Shown here: in pieces, positions 1 through 7,600 of the stretch | Numbering within the stretch: the first letter of the stretch is position 1 | How the letters are laid out: each line of letters opens with the position of its first letter | Assembly: GCA_030596915.1 (NCBI GenBank) | Contig: JAUVSX010000088.1 | Location: forward strand, 1-9,276 | Direction: 5' to 3' | Source: Chloroflexota bacterium | GTDB taxonomy: Bacteria; Chloroflexota; Anaerolineae; B4-G1 | Length of the DNA stretch: 9,276 nucleotides | Notes under the pieces: model-generated | The model's database searches: none | Told to the model about the DNA's origin: nothing | What the model saw: only the letters and a program-made list of their open reading frames with translations | Position numbers and translations under genes: made by a program

Positions 1-74
1 CTGCTGCCGTCCACAAGAAACCGATCACAGGCCGGGACGAAACCCGGCGCGGCGGGCGGCGTCCAATCTCTCAT
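1..74 (-). CDS. N-terminal fragment of an unidentified protein (runs off the left edge)
   Basis: An ATG at 74-72 opens a frame that stays open to the window edge. It gives 24 residues beginning MRDWTPPAAPGFVPACDRFL. The start is supported by a strong Shine-Dalgarno: AGGAGG at 80-85, inside a longer purine run at 78-87, with 5 nt of spacing. The composition looks like real protein and no stop intervenes. The fragment is too short to assign a family. It lies on the same strand as the MFS gene, 188 bp downstream of that gene's stop, so it may share its transcript. The tandem palindromes at 111-146 lie just upstream of it, which fits separate control. Confidence 0.5.
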   Translation of the reverse strand, partial: MRDWTPPAAPGFVPACDRFLVDGS

Positions 75-79
75 GGTCC

Positions 80-85
80 CCTCCT
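80..85 (-). promoter_or_regulatory. Shine-Dalgarno of the left-edge gene
   Basis: On the minus strand AGGAGG sits 5 nt before the ATG at 74. It is the main support for calling a gene start from so short a fragment. Confidence 0.5.
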
Positions 86-110
86 CCGCGTACGTCTGCT
101 CGGACAAGGC

Positions 111-146
111 CGACCGCAGACGGTCGGGCGACCGCGGACGGTCGGA
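111..146. repeat. Two tandem 18-bp palindromic units
   Basis: Two adjacent 18-bp units (111-128 and 129-146) match at 16 of 18 bases. Each contains the inverted arms CGACCG and CGGTCG around a 4-base centre (CAGA, then CGGA). They lie between the MFS stop at 263 and the start at 74, with the nearest base 36 bp upstream of that ATG. No T-run follows on either strand, so an intrinsic terminator is unlikely. A tandem operator for a dimeric regulator is the simplest reading, but it is inferred. Confidence 0.6.
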
Positions 147-262
147 CAACGAGGATGGTGTGTGTCGATTGGTGTTATCGCAGGATCACCGAGTGACCGG
201 GGCGTCAAAGCGACATGGGCTGCGCGCTCGCTGGAGCGGCTCGGTTCTCCCAAACGAAGGAA

Positions 263-1609
263 CTACAGCTCGCACGAGGCGGGCAGCCCCAGGCCAACAG
301 CCGTCCGACCAGCACCACCCTGAGCACGGCAATCCACAGCCAGAGCCAGGTCGCCCCCGAGCCTCCGCCTCCTGACCATCCACCATCCGGTCAGTCCCAC
401 GGGCACAAGGGAAGCCACCGCCCCCACGATCCCTATCCCGATGTAGCCTGTTCTGGCAAACACCAGCCCGCTCCCGAGACTGGCTGCAGCCGTAGCGAGG
501 CCAATCAAGAGATCGTTCGCCCCCTGGGTCTTGGACCGTTCGTCAGGGGAGAGTTGGTCGGATAGCAGGGCCGACCCGCCCACGTAGGAGAGGTTCCAGC
601 CCACCCCGAGCAGGAACAATGAGATCGCGAGAGGTACCACGCCGGGTGAAATGGGAGCGATCGCAGAGGACAACGCGAGTAGAGCGGTCCCGCTCAGAAT
701 CACAGGCCCGCGCCCCCACCGGTCAGTCAGACGTCCCGCCACCATTGCGAAGGCGAACATCCCGAGCGTGTGTGCGGCCGCAACGACCGAGATGTCAGTC
801 AGCGAATGGTTGTAGTTCGCCATGTGCAGGCTGACGATCCCCGTCAGAAGAGCCATCACCACCTGGCCGATCATCATCGCCGACAGCGCCACGCACGCCG
901 CGGGCGTGCGCAGTATCTGAGAGCCGGGCCGTCCGGGTCCCTGGCGCACGCCGCCTTCCGGATGGCGCTCCGCGATCTCTCGGCCCACATCGCGCGGATC
1001 TGGGCGCAGCCACAGGAGGATTGCCAGCGAGGCCAGGGCCAGAAGGACCACAGTAGCCAGATGGGGGCCCGCCAGTCCGGTTATGCCCACCCGCTGCGCC
1101 AATCGCTCGGACGGCCCGATGAGCAGCGGTCCCACGATTGAGCCCGCCGCGCCCCCGGCGACTACGCCAGAGATCGCCTGACCGCGGCTGGCCGGGAGCT
1201 GAACCTCGGCGGCAGCAAAACGTCCCAGGCGCATCGCGGCCGAAGCCACTCCCAGGAGCACAGCGCTGACCAGGAAGAGCGGCAAGGCGCCTGCCAGAAT
1301 CGATCCCACAGCGAATGCGGCTCCCAGCGCGCCTACTGCCAGACCGAGGGCCAGCCCCCATCGCCGCCCGATGCGATCCGACATCGCGGCCACAGCCAGC
1401 GCGGCGAAGGCGGTCCCCAGTTGCTTCACAGACGTCGCAACGCCTGCCAAGGCCGGGCTGCCAGTCAACTGCACCGCGACAATCACACTGATCGTACCGC
1501 TTACGATGAACGCTGCGCTGACCAGGCCGCGAGTGGCAGAAAGCGTGACCGTGATCCGGCGCGCTATTCGGGAGTAGTCCCTCGTATTCTCTCCGCTCTT
1601 GCCACTCAC
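263..1609 (-). CDS. MFS (major facilitator superfamily) transporter
   Basis: A 448-residue inner-membrane transporter, predicted to move a small molecule by proton coupling; the substrate cannot be read from sequence. About 12 hydrophobic helices are visible: six, then a charged loop near residues 202-233, then six more. The two half-proteins carry matching MFS motif A versions after helices 2 and 8: DRIGRRWG at about 78-85, and GRLTDRWGRG at about 292-301. Glycine-rich helices and an arginine cluster after the last helix (WWMVRRRR) are typical of drug-efflux-like MFS proteins. The frame is open up to 1975, but the added residues are polar and not MFS-like. GTG at 1609 has AAGGA 9 nt upstream and places the first helix normally. 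The gene is divergent from the STAND gene at 1835. Efflux is a guess; the fold is secure. Confidence 0.9.
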   Translation of the reverse strand: MSGKSGENTRDYSRIARRITVTLSATRGLVSAAFIVSGTISVIVAVQLTGSPALAGVATSVKQLGTAFAALAVAAMSDRIGRRWGLALGLAVGALGAAFAVGSILAGALPLFLVSAVLLGVASAAMRLGRFAAAEVQLPASRGQAISGVVAGGAAGSIVGPLLIGPSERLAQRVGITGLAGPHLATVVLLALASLAILLWLRPDPRDVGREIAERHPEGGVRQGPGRPGSQILRTPAACVALSAMMIGQVVMALLTGIVSLHMANYNHSLTDISVVAAAHTLGMFAFAMVAGRLTDRWGRGPVILSGTALLALSSAIAPISPGVVPLAISLFLLGVGWNLSYVGGSALLSDQLSPDERSKTQGANDLLIGLATAAASLGSGLVFARTGYIGIGIVGAVASLVPVGLTGWWMVRRRRLGGDLALAVDCRAQGGAGRTAVGLGLPASCEL

Positions 1610-1834
1610 TGAACCGTGTCCTTCCCTCGTCGTGCAATTCCTGTTCTGGCGTGTCCCTCGTCCCTCGTAGCGACGATCAGCGCCAGGCGGTTGCTGCGTG
1701 TCGCCCGGCTGAGTGCCACGGACGATGCCGCGTCGCACATCCTCGCATGGTCTATCACTAGAGCGTATCACACTATCGGCCTCGTGCGCGCAGATCACCC
1801 GCAGGATCACTGCAACCAGACTGCAGGCGATCTC
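1610..1834. promoter_or_regulatory. Divergent intergenic region with a TATCAC direct repeat
   Basis: This 225-bp region separates the divergent starts of the MFS and STAND genes and must hold the promoters of both. It is more AT-rich near 1750-1782. There the hexamer TATCAC occurs twice on the + strand with starts 14 bp apart (within 1750-1775), a spacing that could suit a regulator binding side by side. No -35/-10 pair of convincing quality was found by eye on either strand. A tandem GTCCCTC repeat also occurs near 1652-1667. Operator function is inferred only. Confidence 0.3.
1619..1623 (-). promoter_or_regulatory. Ribosome binding site supporting the GTG start of the MFS gene
   Basis: On the minus strand AAGGA (within GGGAAGGA, 1619-1626) lies 9 nt upstream of GTG 1609. 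It decides between this start and the longer open frame reaching 1975. Confidence 0.55.
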
Positions 1835-3436
1835 GTGACGGAGGCTAAAGAAGGCGCCCTTCCCTACACTCTTGCGAGTCTCGCCAACCCTTACTACAAT
1901 GGGGCCGGACTGAAGCGGCGCCGGTACCGTTCCCCTGGAGGGGCATTGTCCTATCAGGGCGGGGACGACCCGCAACTTCTTGGCGACCTGCGCGCTGCCC
2001 TAAGGCGTTGGCACAGGTCGACGATCGGTGACGTGGCCCTTGCCACGCGTCTGACTGCTGTCGGGCGCTGCCGCGAGGCCAACCTTCGGCTGACCCAGGC
2101 TGCGGCCTTGCGTGAGACGCTGTTGGCGGCGCTGGCTCGGCAGCGGGAGAGCGGCTGGGCCTCACATGCCGATCTGCTGCGCCGTCGCTATGTCGACGGC
2201 CAGAGCGCCCACCGCTTGCAGCAGACCTACAACCTCAGCGAACGAACCATCTACTATCGGCTACAGGAAGCCCTCGTCTCCCTGGCGCACGCCCTGTGGG
2301 CTATGGAACAGGACGAGGTCGAATCCGGATTGCCCCCGGCCGCGCCATACGAACCCATGCCAGCCCGGTGGCGAGCTCGTCACCTCCCGCCGCCTACCTA
2401 CACGCTCCTCCTTGGCGTACAGGACGTACTGGACTACCTGCTGCGCTGCCTCAACCGAACGGACGGAGACTGGATGATCAGTGTCGACGGGATGGGCGGA
2501 CTGGGGAAGACAGCCCTGGTACGCGAGGCCGCTGCGCGCGTGGCCGACACAGATCGGTTCGCGGATGTCGCCTGGCTGACAATCAAACCCGAATGCTACA
2601 TGGTCCACGACTCAGGCCCGCAGCGTCAACATGCCCTCACGTGCGACCAGGTGCTGGATGGCATCGGGGACCAGTTGGGCGGCCTGGACCTGGGCCCCGT
2701 GCCCCTGACCGCAAAACGTGAGCGGGTGGGCAGCCTGCTCCAGGCCCGTCCGTATCTGGTGGTCGTGGACAACCTGGAGATGGTCACGGAATACGAGGGG
2801 GTGCTTGACTCCTTGCGGGAATTATCGAATCCCAGCAAGTTCCTATTCACGAGCCGCTGCCGGATGGCCCTCGACGCCTATCCCTGGACGGTTCTGCCCC
2901 TGGTGGAACTGCCCGAGCAACACAGCCTGGCTCTAATCCGTGGTGAGGGCCGCCTGCGCGGGCTGCACGAGGTCGCCCACGCCAGCGACGATGCCTTACG
3001 GGCGATCCTCGCTGTGACGGGCGGCAACCCGCTGGCGATCAAGCTCGTAGTGGGACAACTGGTCATTCTTCCGCTGAACCGGGTCCTGTCGGCGCTGGCA
3101 GACGCGCGCCCTAGCACGCACGCTTTCTACGATTACGTCTACGCCGCCTCGTGGGGTCTTCTCTCTGCACCGGCGCAACATCTGCTGCTGCGCCTGGCTC
3201 TGCTGCCCGCCACCGGCGGTACGTGGCAAGAATTATCGGCCATCACGGGCCTGGCAGACGACGGCCTTGCCTCGGTAGTGGCCGAGCTGACCGCCCACTC
3301 GCTGCTGCAATCCACTGGCCTGGAGGAGAAGACCTACACGATTCACCCGCTCACGCATGCCTTCGCCGCCCGGCAAGCTGCGCGCGGAGCGACCGCGGCG
3401 GACACAGTTCCTGGTGTGAGGGATTCCACGGCATAG
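1835..3436 (+). CDS. STAND/NB-ARC ATPase with N-terminal HTH
   Basis: Predicted 533-residue STAND-class ATPase, a nucleotide-switched signalling protein of the NLR/AP-ATPase type. After a conserved-looking N-terminus (LPYTLASLANPYYNG near residue 8) there is a helix-turn-helix at about 111-153 (LLRRRYVDG ... LSERTIYYRLQEAL) resembling sigma-70 region 4. The NB-ARC core follows: Walker A GMGGLGKT at about 219-226, kinase-2/Walker B LVVVDNLE at about 308-315, RNBS-B-like FLFTSR at about 336-341, and the GLPL-like GGNPLAIKL at about 396-404. A winged-helix segment follows, with IHPLTHAFA at about 503-511 in the MHD position. The protein ends soon after, with no TPR, WD40 or LRR repeats. The frame is open back to GTG 1616, but that stretch is low-complexity intergenic DNA. 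No in-frame ATG exists before residue 157, so GTG 1835 is preferred although its Shine-Dalgarno is weak. Likely a DNA-binding regulator; a defence role is possible but not shown. Confidence 0.85.
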   Translation: MTEAKEGALPYTLASLANPYYNGAGLKRRRYRSPGGALSYQGGDDPQLLGDLRAALRRWHRSTIGDVALATRLTAVGRCREANLRLTQAAALRETLLAALARQRESGWASHADLLRRRYVDGQSAHRLQQTYNLSERTIYYRLQEALVSLAHALWAMEQDEVESGLPPAAPYEPMPARWRARHLPPPTYTLLLGVQDVLDYLLRCLNRTDGDWMISVDGMGGLGKTALVREAAARVADTDRFADVAWLTIKPECYMVHDSGPQRQHALTCDQVLDGIGDQLGGLDLGPVPLTAKRERVGSLLQARPYLVVVDNLEMVTEYEGVLDSLRELSNPSKFLFTSRCRMALDAYPWTVLPLVELPEQHSLALIRGEGRLRGLHEVAHASDDALRAILAVTGGNPLAIKLVVGQLVILPLNRVLSALADARPSTHAFYDYVYAASWGLLSAPAQHLLLRLALLPATGGTWQELSAITGLADDGLASVVAELTAHSLLQSTGLEEKTYTIHPLTHAFAARQAARGATAADTVPGVRDSTA

Positions 3437-3459
3437 GCCCAGGCTCCCGGCACGACCTC

Positions 3460-3483
3460 ACGCCAAGACGCCAAGTCGCGAAG
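3460..3483. repeat. Short tandem octamer (ACGCCAAG twice, then a degenerate copy)
   Basis: ACGCCAAG occurs back to back at 3460-3475 and is followed by TCGCGAAG, which differs at two positions. It lies just downstream of the STAND gene stop. It may be a small piece of a dispersed intergenic repeat; nothing suggests function. Confidence 0.4.
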
Positions 3484-3640
3484 CCCCCTCGTTGGTGGCG
3501 TCCGACCGCCCGCGCGCGTGAAGCAAAGCAGATTCCTCTGGCGAAGCCGTCGTGCAATGGAACTCGGGGGGAGATTTCCGCCTAAACACGGTAGATGTTA
3601 TCTCGAGTTGTGTTGTCACTATTCTCGTCTGTCGGCCCAC

Positions 3641-3830
3641 GCCGGACGGCCGGTGCGGTTGAAGCCGCTGCAACGGCCCTGCGCGTCCCGCCAGGGACGG
3701 ACACGCCCGTCGGAGCGACGGAGAACGTCCCCTGGTAGCACGCGAAGAGGGACGCGCCGCTGCCCAGCCTCCGCAGGAGGCTTCGCCCTGCCGCCGCGGC
3801 AGGATTGAGCCGGAGTGCTTCAGCACCCGG
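3641..3830. ncRNA. Highly structured intergenic element of unknown class, possible structured RNA
   Basis: Seen directly on the + strand: a perfect 9-bp stem (3681-3689 with 3749-3757) encloses a second stem (3691-3699 with 3726-3735, one bulged C). That stem encloses a third (CCGTC 3707-3711 with GACGG 3717-3721). Three more hairpins follow in tandem: 3766-3772/3776-3782 (7 bp, 3-nt loop), 3787-3793/3797-3803 (7 bp, 3-nt loop), and 3810-3830 (CCGG plus GTGCT/AGCAC, one mismatch). A small GCGG/CCGC hairpin with loop TTGAAG precedes them at 3655-3668. Nested stems with purine-rich joining segments look more like a folded RNA than a simple palindromic repeat. Candidates are an orphan HEARO/omega-RNA-like element, known to be numerous in some Chloroflexota, or a MITE/REP-like repeat. 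No IscB or TnpB gene is in the window. Strand and expression are unknown. Confidence 0.35.
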
Positions 3831-3834
3831 CCAA

Positions 3835-3991
3835 GGCAGCGCGAGAGCGGCTGAGCGTCACACGCCGATCTGCTGCGCCATCGCCATGTCCACGGCGGGA
3901 GTGTCCACCGCTCGCAGCAGACTACAGTCTCAGCGGACGCCGCATCACCTACCGGCTGCACGAAGCCCTTGTTTCCCCGAGCACACTCTGG
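3835..3991 (+). pseudogene. Decayed copy of the HTH segment of a STAND gene
   Basis: Bases 3835-3975 align with 2139-2280 of the STAND gene at about 116 of 141 positions (82 percent, aligned by hand), in the same orientation. The encoded peptide can still be followed (RQRESG-stop-ASHADLLRHRHVHG, then LHEALVS). It has a TGA at 3852-3854 where the intact gene has TGG for Trp. It also has a 1-bp deletion near 3922 and further small deletions after 3975. Similarity fades near 3991, about 17 bp short of the DinB stop. No Walker A or other NB-ARC sequence follows, so only the HTH part survives. This is either a relic of a partial duplication or of a second, related STAND gene. Confidence 0.75.
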
Positions 3992-4007
3992 ATTTCGGCC
4001 CCGCTCG

Positions 4008-4535
4008 TTACCAGGGATAGCCCTTGAGACCCTGGAGACCCCTCGTCGCCGAGATCTCGCCGCAGTGAACGTTGATGTGCCAGACCACAAAAGCCTCCAA
4101 CATCTGGCCCGTGGTGAGCTCACCGATGACGGTCTCGATCGTGCGGTCGAGATCCTCCGGCGTGAGGGAAGCCACCCAACCCTGGAGGGCCTGTGAGGTG
4201 GCCTGCGCATATTCGTGCATCGCGGGCAGATCGATGCAAACACCCTCGCGAATGGCCCGCAACTCGCCCATGGGGTCTCCCTCTACCGGTGGCGGGCAGG
4301 CGATGACCACCTTCTCCTGCCAGCCGGCTGTCTGCTTCAGAGGCGCTTTCCCCATGGCCCAATCGTGCACGATGATGTCAACGTACGACACGGTGTGCCA
4401 GTAGAGAGCACCAATGGGGTTGACGTTGCCGGGCGGCATCCAATCGACCTGCTCCTGCGTCAGGTCTGTGACGAGCTGCTCCAGGACATTGAATGCAAAG
4501 CCCAGTGAGTATTGGATCAATCCGACGGTGTTCAT
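4008..4535 (-). CDS. DinB-superfamily protein
   Basis: A 175-residue cytoplasmic protein of the DinB/YfiT-like four-helix-bundle superfamily, whose members often bind a divalent metal. The expected histidines are visible: His47 in the ALYWHTVSY segment, and His153 and His157 in WHINVHCGE. The C-terminal GLQGLKGYPW is typical of the group and the length is usual. The ATG at 4535 has AAGGAG at 4542-4547, 6 nt upstream, so the start is firm. Reactions in the superfamily vary (thiol-dependent transferases, hydrolase-like enzymes, many unknowns), so substrate and role are not assigned. It lies 109 bp downstream of the cyclase gene on the same strand and could share its transcript. Its stop is close to the decayed STAND fragment. 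Confidence 0.82.
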   Translation of the reverse strand: MNTVGLIQYSLGFAFNVLEQLVTDLTQEQVDWMPPGNVNPIGALYWHTVSYVDIIVHDWAMGKAPLKQTAGWQEKVVIACPPPVEGDPMGELRAIREGVCIDLPAMHEYAQATSQALQGWVASLTPEDLDRTIETVIGELTTGQMLEAFVVWHINVHCGEISATRGLQGLKGYPW

Positions 4536-4644
4536 TCTCTTCTCCTTACTTGAGATATCCTGACTTCTTGCGACGAATCAGCGCCACGTGTTTCTGACCG
4601 GATAGTGCCCCCCACCTCAATCTTGGCGAACAAGCCGCATGCTA

Positions 4645-7600
4645 TCATGAGGATCCAAACCTATCGTGCGCCCGCTGGACAAAACTGTCTCTCATCTCTC
4701 CATCTGGTACCGCGTCCGCCAGTTCCTCAACAAGTTCACGCGCGGTCGAATACGCCTTCTCGGCTTCTGACTGCCGGCCCCAGGAGCCGTACAGCCACCC
4801 CAGGCTAGCGTGTATGCGCCACAGCAGATACCGCTCTCCCGTTGCCTTGGCGTTTTCTACTGCGGCTTGCAGCAAGGCATGCGCTTCCTCCGACTGTCCC
4901 AAGCCGGTCAACGCTTCGCCTTTCAACTTCCATAGGAAGGTAATCACGCGTCCAGACGACATGCCGGGAGCCGATGCAATCAAACGCTCGACGATGTCGA
5001 GCGCCAGCGCCGGGTCGCCCTGGCACAGCGCCAGTTCCGCCCGCCTGGCCCAGCAGTAGCGCTTGTACAACGTATCCATAGGCGTTTCAGCGCAGAGCAC
5101 CGACTCCAGACAGGTTAGGGCCTGCGTCCAATCGTTGACCAGGCAATAGGCTGCTGCCAACGTGCCGGTTGCTTGCAGGATCCAGACCTGGGATCGCAAT
5201 TCCTCAGCCAGGGTCAGCGCCGCTTCAGATTGCCGCCGTGCCTCTTCAGGCGCAAGCAACTCCACGTACAACGCCCCCAGGGCACACCGATTCCCCACGA
5301 TCCACTCGCGATGTCCGATCTGTGTGGCAATGTCAAGGCTGCTTTGGATCACCTCCAGGGACTGCCCATACCGGCCCTGCACGATATGCAACAGGCCTAT
5401 GGACCAAAGCACCCAGGCTTCGCCGGCCGGCGAGCCGATCTCCCGCGTGATGCGAATGGCCTCTTGGAAGTCACGCTGGGCACGGATGGAGCTCGTCGGC
5501 GATAGCAGCGTCAGCGAAGGGTAGGTCGTACCGCCAGCATGTCCGCGGCCCGTCAGACTGAGAGCCAGGTTCGGCTTGTCACCAAGCTCCCGGAAGAGGG
5601 CGATGGCTCGATCGTAGTACGCCACGCTGGCGGTCACATCGCCTCTCAATAGATTGGCAATGCCCAGCAGGTCCAGGGTGGCCGCCAGGCCCTGCCGGTC
5701 CCCCAGTTGTTCAATGATCACCAGGGCTTGTTGATGATGCGTGATTGCCGCCCCCGGGTCTTCTACGTTCAAGTGCCAATTGCCCAACCAGTTCAGGCTC
5801 CCCGCCAGAGCCGTCGGATCTCCCATGCGGTAGGCCAGTTCCAATGCATCTCGAAAACAGTCATGGGCGCGGTTGTAGTCGCGAGAGGCCCACAGTCTTC
5901 CCAGGTCGAGCCGTGCGCGCCACTCCAAGTGCTCGACGCTGCGCTTGCCCGTACTGCCCGCGAGCTGCAGCGCTGACTCATAGTCGGCGAGAGCCCCCTC
6001 GAAATTACCCAGCGTTTCGCAGACCAAACCACGCCCCAGGTATGGCCTGATGACGGACGCCGCGGCCACGGAGACTCTCCCGGCCGCCTCAATGGCGCGT
6101 GTGTAGTGCGTGTATGCTTCGTCGTTCGCATACACGCGGTGGGCATTCTCCGCCGCCCGGGTGAAGTAGAAGAGCGCGCGGACGTCATCGCCGGCTCTGT
6201 GATAGTGATGAGCCAGTTGCACCGCGAACTCGTCCGCTTGTGCTCCGTAACAGTCCTGCAAGGCGGCCGCGACTTCTCCGTGCAATAGCCGGCGTTCTCC
6301 CTGGCTGAGCTGTTGGTAGAGATAATTCTGGACAAGGACGTGACCGAACTTGAAACGAGAGAACCGTTCCCCGTCGATGAGTAGCTCCGCCTGCTCCATC
6401 ACCAACCCGTGCCGCTTCTCCAATTCCCGTGTGAGCCGGCGCAGCAACAATCTTTCCTCCATCTTCTGCACTTGCGCCACCACCTGGACGGTGAAGGCCT
6501 CGCCCTCAACGCTGGCAACCGACAGGATCTCGCGCAGCTCCGGCTCCAGGCGGTCGACTCGCTCCTCAATCACCCCCTCCACCCGAGCCGGCAGTGTCTC
6601 CCAGTCCAACACCGGTCCCTGGGTCCAGCGCCCTGCCTCGTCCCGGATCAGGTCACCCCGCGCCTGCATGTCCCGCAGCAGTTCGACCGTGAACAGGGGA
6701 TGGCCGCCGGTGTGGTCAGCCAAGACCCTTCTAAACTCCTTTCCCAGACAGTTCGGCTCGGTCTCCAGAAAGGCATCGACGAAACGACGCCGCTCCCCTT
6801 CCTCACCTTCCGCCAGGTCCAGCCAGACATCGCCATAGGTGCGCTTGAATTCGCTCAGCACTTTCTGCAACGGGTGCCGCTCTCCCCCCCGGCCCAGCGC
6901 GACCTCCACAGGTCGATAGGCGCCCGCGATGAGGATGCGCGCTCCCTCCAAGCGCCGGCCCAGATGGAACAAGAGGCCGATGGAGGCGGTGTCGGCCCAC
7001 TGCAGGTCATCCAAGATGAGCACCAAGGGATGAGCCTCGGCCAGGGCGCGCAGCAGGTGGGTGACCTCCTGGAAGAGGTGGCTCTGTTCGAGGCCGTTGG
7101 CGAGTGCCGCCTGTCGTTCGATCCGGTCTGTCAAGCGCTGGAGCCAAGGCGCCCCGGCCGGTACCGCGGCCCGAATCCGCGACAGCAGGGCCGGACCGGG
7201 GATCAAGGCGGGAACCACGTGGGGGCCGTGGTCGACCAGCGCCTGGGCGGCCAGGGGCAGGGCCGCCCACAGGCGCCGGGCGTGATCCCGGCCGATACTA
7301 CCCGCAGTCCAACGACGCTCCACGTCGCCGGTGAGCAGGCTCAAGATGTCGCGGAACGGTAGGTAGGGGTCGCCGACCCCCGAGTAGGCGTTGCAGTTGC
7401 CGACGGCCACCAGCAGATCGGGGTGGGCCGCCATCGCCCGGCTGGCGAACTCTGTCAGGAGTGCGGTCTTGCCCCGGCCAGGGCCGCCCGTGACAAAGAC
7501 GACGTGGCCTTGACCGGTCAAGGTTGTCTCGAGAAAGCCTTCCAGCCGGGCCAGCTCTCGCTCGCGGGCGACGAAGACCGGTCTCTGGCCAACGTCTGGG

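Larger units (their letters stand above)
3437..4007. other. Gene-free interval between the STAND and DinB genes
   Basis: This 571-bp interval has no intact gene in any frame that I can support. It holds the octamer repeat (3460-3483), a relatively AT-rich patch near 3585-3630, the hairpin-rich element (3641-3830) and the decayed HTH copy (3835 to about 3991). The two flanking genes converge on it: STAND on + and DinB on -. No hairpin followed by a T-run was seen, so transcription termination here is unexplained. Confidence 0.6.

Noticed and set aside
111..146. CRISPR array or terminator
   Set aside because: Only two units, directly adjacent with no spacer, and no T-run.
795..1637. 280-residue minus-strand frame
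   Set aside because: It lies in another frame inside the MFS gene, with arginine/glycine-rich sequence typical of a GC-rich shadow frame.
1616..1834. Extension of the STAND gene to GTG 1616
   Set aside because: The encoded 73 residues look like translated intergenic DNA. The start would lie 7 bp from the divergent MFS start, leaving no room for promoters.
1610..1975. N-terminal extension of the MFS frame up to 1975 on the minus strand
   Set aside because: The extra 122 residues are polar, unlike any MFS N-terminus, and overlap the start of the divergent STAND gene. GTG 1609 has a Shine-Dalgarno.
3641..3830. Intrinsic terminator for the converging STAND and DinB genes
   Set aside because: None of the stems is followed by a T-run on either strand, and the nested layout is more complex than a terminator.
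3458..4243. 261-residue minus-strand frame over the gene-free interval and the DinB 3' end
   Set aside because: Low-complexity Arg/Ser/Pro-rich sequence without domain signs. It runs through the hairpin element and overlaps DinB in another frame.
6409..7362. 317-residue plus-strand frame opposite the cyclase-ATPase gene
   Set aside because: Glutamine/arginine-rich antisense of a well-supported coding region, a common effect of GC-rich codon use.
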